Assembly (NCBI GenBank): GCA_040954595.2 | Contig: CM082583.2 | Coordinates: forward strand, 2,728,001-2,792,000 | Source: Balanoglossus misakiensis | Lineage: Eukaryota; Hemichordata | Direction: 5' to 3' | DNA: 64,000 bases | Shown: piece by piece, positions 55,279-64,000 of the stretch | How positions within the stretch are numbered: position 1 is the stretch's first letter | Layout: each line of letters opens with the position of its first letter | The notes under the pieces: generated by a model | What the model saw: only the letters and a program-made list of their open reading frames with translations | What the model was told of the DNA's origin: nothing | The model's database searches: none | Translations under genes and position numbers: made by a program

Positions 55279-55311
55279 GGGCCCAAGCGCTGGTTTGCGC
55301 TTGGGCCCTAA
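55279..55311 (+). repeat. Orphan class A 3' end
   Basis: Hairpin gggcccaagcgctg / gcgcttgggccc behind ccccaacgaaaccaata. It has no adjacent class A body and could close E1. Confidence 0.75.
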
Positions 55312-58300
55312 TTAAAGCTGCAAGCAGCATTGTCGGGCCCAAGCGCTGATCTTGAATTATATATGCACAGTATGAATGAGAAATTAAAGCTGCAAGCAGC
55401 ATTGTCCGGGCCCAAGCTCTATTATCTGATCTGATTATTAGATATGCACATAATTAATGAGTAGAAACATAATGCTGTGTTTTATCCCATGAAATATCAA
55501 GGTTATATCTAGGTTTGGTGTTGACATAATATTAAGTAGGTCAAAGGTCACCCAGAGGTCACCAATTATTTGGGCAGAATATTTTGACCCATAGTGGTCT
55601 ATGTCCAACAAAAACCAGATCTCTAGCCCTTTTGGTTAGCCCGGAATTAGGTATGAACATAAATAATGAGTAAAGCAGGTGTCACAGGTGACACAAAACT
55701 TTGGCTTTTCATTATGGCCCCATACCTCCAAATGCCAACGCTGTACCTGCTTTGGATGCCGAGATATGCAAAAGTAGGTCAAAGGTCATCTGAGGTCACC
55801 CAAAATTTTGGCAGAAAATTTTGACCCATAGTGGTCCATGTCCAACAAAAACCAGACCTCTAGCCATTTTGGTTAGCCCGGAATTAGGTATGCACATAAA
55901 TAATGAGTAAAGCAGGTGTCACAGGTGACCCAAAACTTTGGCTTTTCATTATGGCCCCATACCTCCAAACGCCAAGGCTGTATCTGGTGTGGATGTCGAG
56001 ATATGCAAAAGTAGGTCAAAGGTCACCCTAGGTCACCCAACATTTGGGCAAAATATTTTGACCCCATACTGGTCCATGTATAACAAAAACAAAACCTCTA
56101 GGTCTATTGGTTCATCTGTAATTAGGTATATGCATATTTAATGAGGTCAGTAGAGGTCAAAGGGGTCATGAAAAGTAGCAAAATTTTTTGATCACATACA
56201 AATCCACATACATCAAAAACCAAACTTATAGCCCTATTGGTTAGCCTGGAATTAGATATGCAGAAAAATGATGCGTCAAAAGTAGGTCAAAGGTCATTGC
56301 CAAAATTACCAAAATATTTATAGGTTATTCTTGTCATATGATGATTCATATCCATAAAAAGAATTTCTGTGCTATCAATTTTTGGGCTAGAAAAGGAATT
56401 TTTACTTTTTAATCGTTTTTCACAAAATCCAATATGGCCGCCATAATCTTCGACCAATCACATTCCCCTTCGCAAACTTGATAGACATCTGTTTAATGAC
56501 CACACACACCAAATCTTGTGACTCGGTTATCGCCTGTTCTGGAGAAGAAGATTTTTGAAGTTTTACTATGGTTTTTCGAAAATCCAATATGGCCGCCATA
56601 ATCTTCGACCAATCACAATGATCTTCGCAAACTTGATAGACATCAGTTAGGTGACCACATACCCCAAACGGCGTGACTCGGTTATCGCCGGTTCTGGAGA
56701 AGAAGATTTTTGAAATTTTGACCAGATTTCAGAAAAACAACTGTAGCAAAAAAACTGCAACATTGACAGCAAAATATCCAATTACAAAAATGATGGGCAG
56801 AGGGTATACTACCAGCACACCAAATCTGAAGTCGATCTGACTTGTAGTTTCTGAGATCTGAGATTTGCATTTTTTCAGAAAATCCAATATGGCCGCCATG
56901 TCACGTGACTAATTAAGTATTCACAAGTCACTGCACATCTACTCATTGACCTTGACCACTGTAGCAAGTTTGAGAACTGTACCTGCAGCGGTGTCTGAGA
57001 TCTAGAGCGCGAAAGAAGTGAACCAAGAATAAAGAAAGAAAGAAAGAAAGAAAGAAAAACCCCAACGAAACCAATACGGGCCCAAGCCTGGCTTGGCTTG
57101 GGCCCGTAAAAACAGAATTTTCTATCGTATGTATTATCTGATGACATAACAAGGATGTGTGTATTTTTGCTGCTGAAATAGGGTGAAGTAGGTCAAAGGT
57201 CACCAGAGGTCACGCAACATTTGGGCAAAAAATTTTGATCCCACACTGGTCCATGTCCAACAAAAAACAAAACTCTAGCTCTATTGGTTCGCCTGTAATT
57301 AGGTATGTGCATATTTAATGAGGTCAGCAGGTGTCACAGGTGACTCAAAAATGTGGCTTTACATTTTGGTCCCATCCTACCAAATGCCATGGCTGTATCT
57401 GCTCTGGATGCTGAGATATGCGAAAGTAGGTCAAAGGTCACCAGAGGTCACGCAACATTTGGGCAAAAAAGTTTGATCTCATACTGGTCTGTGTCCAACA
57501 AAAACCAAACCTCTAGCTCTATTGGTTCGCCTGTAATTAGCTATGCACATAATTAATGAGGTCAGCAGAGGTCAAAGGGGTCATGAAAAGTAGCAAAATA
57601 TTTTGATCACACACTAATCCACATTCATCAAAAACCAAACGTCTAGCCCTACAGGTTAGCCTGGAATTAGATATGCAGAAATACTAACGCGTGATAAGTA
57701 GGTCAAAGGTCATGTGAAAAATCGCCGAAAAATTGTAACATATTTTAGTCACATGACGATTGATATCCATGAAAAGAATTTGTATGCTATCAATTTTTAG
57801 ACTAGAAAAAGGAATTTCAATTTTTCACTGCTTTTTACAAAATCCAATATGGCCGCCATAATCTTCGACCAATCACAATGCTCTTTGCAAACTTGATAGA
57901 CATCAGTGTAGTGACCATACTCCCCAAATCTTGCGACTCAGTCATCGCCCGTTCTGGAGAAGAAGATTTTTGGAGTTTAACTATGGTTTTTCTAAAATCC
58001 AATATGGCCGCCATAATCTTCGACCAATCACAATGATCTTCGCAAACTTGATAGACATCAGTTAGGTGACCACATACCCCAAACCCCGTGTCTCGGTTAT
58101 CACTGGTTCTGGAGAAGAAGATTTTTGAAATTTAAGCCAGATTTCAGAAAAAAAATTGTAGCAAAAAAACTGCAACATTCACAGCAAAATTTCCAATTAC
58201 AAAAATGATGGGTAGAAGGTAGTCTACCTGCATGCCAAATTTGAAGTCGATCTGACTTGTAGTTTCTGAGATCTGAGATTTGAATTTTTTCAGAAAATCC

Positions 58301-58459
58301 AATATGGCCGCCAGGTCACGTGACTAATTAATTATTCACAAGTCACTGCACATCTACTCATTGACCTTGACCACTGTAGCAAGTTTGAGAAGTGTACCTG
58401 CAGTAGTTTCAGAGATCTCGTTGGCCGAAGAAATTGACACAAGAAAAACTAAAGAAAGA
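55312..58459 (+). mobile_element. Array unit E12, class A, split by E13
   Basis: The first 72 bp (55312-55383) end in atgaatgagaa. The class A sequence resumes at about 57109 with aaaacagaattttctatcg, exactly where an uninterrupted class A unit would continue. The rest runs to a short tail at 58459. Confidence 0.88.
55384..57108 (+). mobile_element. Array unit E13, class B, complete, nested in E12
   Basis: It spans from (a)ttaaagctgcaagcagc to the class B hairpin (57077-57106) plus TA. Because the host unit is known from many copies, this insertion defines both ends of the family. No target duplication is visible. Confidence 0.88.
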
Positions 58460-59885
58460 TTAAAGCTGCAAGCAGCATTGTCCGGGCCCAAGCTCTATTA
58501 TCTGATCTGATATTAGATATGCACATAATTAATGAGTAGAAACATAATGCTGTTTTATCCCATGAAATATCAAGGTTATATCTATGTTTGGTGCTGTTAA
58601 AGTGTTAAGTAGGTCAAAGGTCACCCAGAGGTCACCCAACATTTGGGCAGAAAATGTTGACCCATAGTGGTCCATGTCCAACAAAAACCAGACCTCTAGC
58701 CCTTTTGGTTAGCCTAGAATTAGGTATGCACATAATTAATGAGTTAAGCAGGTGTCACAGGTGACCCAAAACTTTGGCTTTTCATTATGGCCCCATACCT
58801 CCAAACGCCAAGGCTGTATCTGCTGTGGATGTCGAGATATGCAAAAGTAGGTCAAAGGTCACCCGAGGTCACCCAACATTTGGGCAAAATATTTTGACCC
58901 CATACTCGTCCATGTCCAAAAAACCCAAACCTCTATGTCTATTGGTTCATCTGTAATAAGGTATGTGCATATTTAATGAGGTCAGGAGAGGTCAAAGGGG
59001 TCATGAAAAGTAGCAAAATTTTTGAATCACATACAAATCCACATACATCAAAAACCAAACTTATAGCCCTATTGGTTAGCCTGGAATTAGATATGCAGAA
59101 AAATCATGCGTCAAAAGTAGGTCAAAGGTCATTGCCAAAATTACCAAAATATTGATAGCTTATTCTTGGCATATGATGATTCATATCCGTAAAAAGAATT
59201 TCTGTGCTATCAATTTTTAGGCTAGAAAGGGAATTTTTACTTTTTAATCGTTTTTCACAAAATCCAATATGGCCGCCATAATCTTCGACCAATCACATTC
59301 CTCTTCGCAAACTTGATAGACATCTGTTTAATGACCACACACACCAAATCTTGTGACTCAGTTATCACCGGTTCTTGAGAAGAAGATTTTTGAAATTTTA
59401 CTAGGGTTTTTCGAAAATCCAATATGGCCGCCATAATCTTCGACCAATCACAATGATCTTCGCAAACTTGATAGACCTCAGCTTGGTGACCAAATACCCC
59501 AAACCGCGTGACTCGGTTATCGCTGGTTCTGGAGAAGAAGATTTTTGAAATTTTGACCAGATTTCAGAAAAACAACTGTAGCAAAAAAACTGCAACATTG
59601 ACAGCAAAATATCCAATTACAAAAATGATGGGCAAAAGGTACACTACCAGCACACCAAATCTGAAGTAAATCTGACTTGTAGTTTCTGAGATCTGAGATT
59701 TGCATTTTTTTCAGAAAATCCAATATGGCCGCCATGTCACGTGACTAATTAAAAATTCAAGAGTTCAATGCACGACTACCCATTGACCTTGACCACTGTA
59801 GCAAGTTTGAGAAGTCTACCTGCAGCGGTGTCTGAGATCTAGAGCGACAAAGAAATGACAGAAGAATAAAGAAAGAAAGAAAGAA
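58460..59885 (+). mobile_element. Array unit E14, class B
   Basis: Class B start and body; the tail stops in (GAAA)n at E15. No hairpin before the next start. Confidence 0.8.
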
Positions 59886-61317
59886 TTAAAGCTGCGAGCA
59901 GCATTGTCGGGCCCAAGCGCTGATCTTGAATTATATATGCACAGTATGAATGAGAAGAAACAGAATTTAATATCGGATGTAATATCTCATGACATAACAG
60001 GGATGTGTGTATTTTTGCTGCTGAAATAGGGTGAAGTAGGTCAAAGGTCACCTGAGGTAACCCAACATTTGGGCAATTTTTTTTACCCATACTGGTCCAT
60101 GTCCAACAAAAACCAAAACTCTAGCTCTATTGGTTCGCCTGTAATTAGGTATGTGCATATTAAATGAGGTCAGCAGGTGTCACAGGTGACCCAAAAATTT
60201 GGCTTTACATTTAGCTCCCATCCTGCCAAATGCCAAGGCTGTATCTGCTCTGGATGCTGAGATATGCGAAAGTAGGTCAAAGGTCACCAGAGGTCACCCA
60301 ACATTTGGGCAAAAAATTTTGACCCCATACTGGTCCATGTTCAACAAAAACCAAACCTCTAGCTCTATTGGTTCGCCTGTAATTAGCTATGCACATAATT
60401 AATGAGGTCAGTAGAGGTCAAAGGGGTCATGAAAAGTAGCAAATTTTTTTGATCACACACTAATCCACATTCATCAAAAACCAAACGTCTAGCCCTTGAG
60501 GTTAGCCTGGAATTAGATATTCAGAAATAATAACGCGTGATAAGTAGGTCAAAGGTCATGTGAAAAATCGCCAAAAAAATGTAACATATTTTAGTCACAT
60601 GACGATTGATATCCATGAAAAGAATTTGTATGCTATCAATTTTTAGACTAGAAAAAGGAATTTCAATTTTTCACTGCTTTTTACAAAATCCAATATGGCC
60701 GCCATAATCTTCGACCAATCACAATGCTCTTTGCAAACTTGATAGACATCAGTGTAGTGACCATACTCCCCGAATCTTGCGACTCAGTCATCGTCCGTTC
60801 TGGAGAAGAAGATTTTTGGAGTTTAACTATGATTTTTCGAAAATCCAATATGGCCGCCATAATCTTCGACCAATCACAATGATCTTCGCAAACTTGATAG
60901 ACATCAGTTAGGTGACCACATACCCCAAACCCCGTGTCTCGGTTATTACCGGTTCTGGAGAAGAAGATTTTTGAAATTTAAGCCAGATTTCAGAAAAAAA
61001 ATTGTAGCAAAAAAACTGCAACATTGACAGCAAAATTTCCAATTACAAAAATGATGGGTAGAAGGTAGTCTACCTGCATGCCAAATTTGAAGTCGATCTG
61101 ACTTGTAGTTTCTGAGATCTGAGATTTGAATTTTTTCAGAAAATCCAATATGGCCGCCAGGTCACGTGACTAATTAATTATTCACAAGTCACTGCACATC
61201 TACTCATTGACCTTGACAACTGTAGCAAGTTTGAGCAGTGTACCTGCAGTAGTTTCAGAGATTTAGTTGGCCGAAGAATTGACACAAGAAAAAAGAAAGA
61301 AAGAAAGAAAGAAAGAA
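59886..61317 (+). mobile_element. Array unit E15, class A
   Basis: Class A start with gcgagcagc. Closely similar to E7 at its 5' end (same ttaatatcggatgt variant). The tail stops at E16. Confidence 0.8.
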
Positions 61318-62750
61318 TTAAAGCTGCAAGCAGCATTGTCGGGCCCAAGCGCTGATCTTGAATTATATATGCACAGTGTGAATGAGAAGAAACAGAATTT
61401 TCTATCGGATGTATTATCTCATGACATAACAAGGATGTGTGTATTTTTGCTGCTGAAATAGGGTGAAGTAGGTCAAAGGTCACCTGAGGTCACCCAACAT
61501 TTGGGTAATTTTTTTTTACCCATACTGGTCCATGTCCAACAAAAACCAAAACTCTAGCTGTATTGGTTCGCGTGTAATTAGGTATGTGCATATTTAATGA
61601 GGTCAGCAGGTGTCACAGGTGACCCAAAAATGTGGCTTTACATTTTGGTCCCATCCTACCAAATGCCATGGCTGTATCTGCTCTGGATGCTGAGATATGC
61701 GAAAGTAGGTCAAAGGTCACCAGAGGTCACGCAACATTTGGGCAAAAAATTTTGATTCCATTCTGGTCCATGTCCAACAAAAACCAAACCTCTAGCTCTA
61801 TTGGTTCGCCTGTAATTAGCTATGCACATAATTAATGAGGTCAGCAGAGGTCAAAGGGGTCATGAAAAGTAGCAAAATATTTTGATCACACACTAATCCA
61901 CATTCATCAAAAACCAAACGTCTAGCCCTACAGGTTAGCCTGGAATTAGATATGCAGAAATAATAACGCGTGATAAGTAGGTCAAAGGTCATGTGAAAAA
62001 TCGCCAAAAAATTGTAACACATTTTAGTCACATGACGATTGATATCCATAAAAAGAATTTGTATGCTATCAATTTTTAGACTAGAAAAAGGAATTTCAAT
62101 TTTTCACTGCTTTTTACAAAATCCAATATGGCCGCCATAATCTTCGACCAATCACAATGCTCTTTGCAAACTTGATAGACATCAGTGTAGTGACCATACT
62201 CCTCGAATCTTGCGACTCAGTCATCGCCCGTTCTGGAGAAGAAGATTTTTGCAGTTTAACTATGGTTTTTCGAAAATCCAATATGGCCGCCATAATCTTC
62301 GACCAATCACAATGATCTTCGCAAACTTGATAGACATCAGTTAGGTGACCACATACCCCAAACCCCGTGTCTCGGTTATCACCGGTTATGGAGAAGAAGA
62401 TTTTTGAAATTTAAGCCAGATTTCAGAAAAAAAATTGTAGCCAAAAAACTGCAACATTGACAGCAAAATAGCCAATTACAAAAATGATGGGTAGAAGGTA
62501 GTCTACCTGCATGCCAAATTTGAAGTCGATCTGACTTGTAGTTTCTGAGATCTGAGATTTGCATTTTTTCAGAAAATCCAATATGGCCGCCAGGTCACGT
62601 GACTAATTAAGTATTCACAAGTCACTGCACATCTACTCATAGACCTTGACCACTGTAGCAAGTTTGAGCAGTGTACCTGCAGTAGTTTCTGAGATTTAGT
62701 TGGCCGAAGAATTGACACAAGAAAAAAGAAAGAAAGAAAGAAAGAAAGAA
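61318..62750 (+). mobile_element. Array unit E16, class A
   Basis: Standard class A body; the tail (GAAA)n stops at E17. Confidence 0.8.
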
Positions 62751-64000
62751 TTAAAGCTGCGAGCAGCATTGTCGGGCCCAAGCGCTGATCTTGAATTATA
62801 TATGCACAGTATGAATGAGAAGAAACAGAATTTTCTATCGGATGTATTATCTCATGACATAACAAGGACGTGTGTATTTTTGCTGCTTAAATAGGGTGAA
62901 GTAGGTCAAAGGTCACCTGAGGTCACCCAACATTTGGGCAATTTTTTTGACCCATACTGGTCCATGTCCAACAAAAACCAAAACTCTAGCTCTATTGGTT
63001 CGCCTGTAATTAGGTATGTGCATATTTAATGAGGTCAGCAGGTGTCACAGGTGACCCAAAAATGTGGCTTTACATTATGGTCCCATCCTACCAAATGCCA
63101 TGGCTGTATCTGCTCTGGATGCTGAGATATGCGAAAGTAGGTCAAAGGTCACCAGAGGTCACCCAACATTTGGGCAAAAAATTTTGATCCCATACTGGTC
63201 TATGTCCAACAAAAACCAAACCTCTAGCTCTATTGGTTCGCCTGTAATTAGCTATGCACATAATTAATGAGGTCAGCAGAGGTCAAAGGGGTCATGAAAA
63301 GAAGCAAAATATTTTGATCACACACTAATCCACATTCATCAAAAACCAAACGTCTAGCCCTATAGGTTAGCCTGGAATTAGATATGCAGAAATAATAACG
63401 CGTGATAAGTAGGTCAAAGGTCATGTGAAAAATCGCCAAAAAATTGTAACATATTTTAGTCACATGACGATTGATATCCATAAAAAGAATTTGTATGCTA
63501 TCAATTTTTAGACTAGAAAAAGGAATTTCAATTTTTCACTGCTTTTTACAAAATCCAATATGGCCGCCATAATCTTCGACCAATCACAATGCTCTTTGCA
63601 AACTTGATAGACATCAGTGTAGTGACCATACTCCTCGAATCTTGCGACTCAGTCATTGCCCGTTCTGGAGAAGAACATTTTTGCAGTTTAACTATGGTTT
63701 TTCGAAAATCCAATATGGCCGCCATAATCTTCGACCAATCACAATGATCTTCGCAAACTTGATAGACATCAGTTAGGTGACCACATACCCCAAACCCCGT
63801 GTCTCGGTTATCACCGGTTCTGGAGAAGAAGATTTTTGAAATTTAAGCCAGATTTCAGAAAAAAAATTGTAGCAAAAAACTGCAACACTGTAGCAAAATT
63901 TCCAATTACAAAAATGATGGGTAGAAGGTAGTCTACCTGCATGCCAAATTTGAAGTCGATCTGACTTGTAGTTTCTGAGATCTGAGATTTGAATTTTTTC
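62751..64000 (+). mobile_element. Array unit E17, class A, cut by the window end
   Basis: Class A start. Perfect AGGTCAAAGGTCA motifs at 62903-62915, 63139-63151 and 63411-63423. The unit runs out of the window in its third atggccgcc-proximal module. Confidence 0.8.

Noticed and set aside
39836-64000. The array as an ordinary satellite
   Set aside because: Unit lengths, classes and termini differ, one unit is cleanly nested in another, and stacked bare 3' ends exist. Simple tandem amplification does not explain these, although it adds E10/E11.
39836-64000. CRISPR-like or phage-like repeat system
   Set aside because: Units are over 1 kb, there is no short repeat/spacer pattern, and the window is plainly animal genomic DNA.

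Overview
The window is eukaryotic genomic DNA from an animal. One spliced gene has short exons with consensus GT/AG borders and encodes an extracellular mosaic (EGF-like, fibronectin III, kringle, PAN/apple, C-type lectin, thrombospondin type 1). It sits among Helitron-like, non-LTR and small inverted-repeat elements. That mixture fits a marine deuterostome, most likely an amphioxus (Branchiostoma). This is an inference from content; no species marker was seen.

Region 1 (about 190-22998) is best read as one very large Helentron/Helitron2-type element. Its 5' end at 190 carries GGGGCACAAGC, and the complementary arm recurs in a terminal hairpin ending at 22995. Between these ends lie a 2409-residue ORF (4900-12129) with OTU, zinc-binding, Rep (HUH/Y2), PIF1 helicase and C-terminal AP-endonuclease modules, a decayed tandem copy of the endonuclease segment (12130-12655), two unrelated MITEs (2915-3637 with TTA ends, 14792-15347 with TTAA ends), a perfect 40-bp hairpin (1941-2035), and degenerate repeat units (16380-18260) followed by three smaller non-autonomous relatives (18261-22946).

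Region 2 (22999-39400) is the mosaic gene on the + strand. A TATA box lies 45 bp after the Helentron end, followed by a signal peptide and 17 exons that stay in frame for about 1202 codons. The 3' end is not in view. Its introns hold a broken non-LTR retrotransposon (about 24700-28690, minus strand), itself interrupted by a short (ATT)n-tailed insertion; a 1163-bp foldback element (33491-34653); and two copies of a MITE inserted at or next to 5' splice sites (32206-32352 and 38516-38688), one of which duplicated the donor.

Region 3 (39836-64000, running off the end) is an array of about 17 non-autonomous Helentron-like units of 1.1-1.7 kb, all in the + orientation, in three classes (A, B, D) told apart by their termini. 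The 5' starts and 3' hairpins form an almost correct last-in-first-out bracket structure, as expected if each new copy entered the GAAA tract near the 3' end of an earlier one. The units are rich in AGGTCAAAGGTCA (a DR1 nuclear-receptor motif) and in CCAAT, YY1-like and CACGTG motifs, so the array could act as a dense transcription-factor-binding platform. No tRNA, rRNA or CRISPR array was found.
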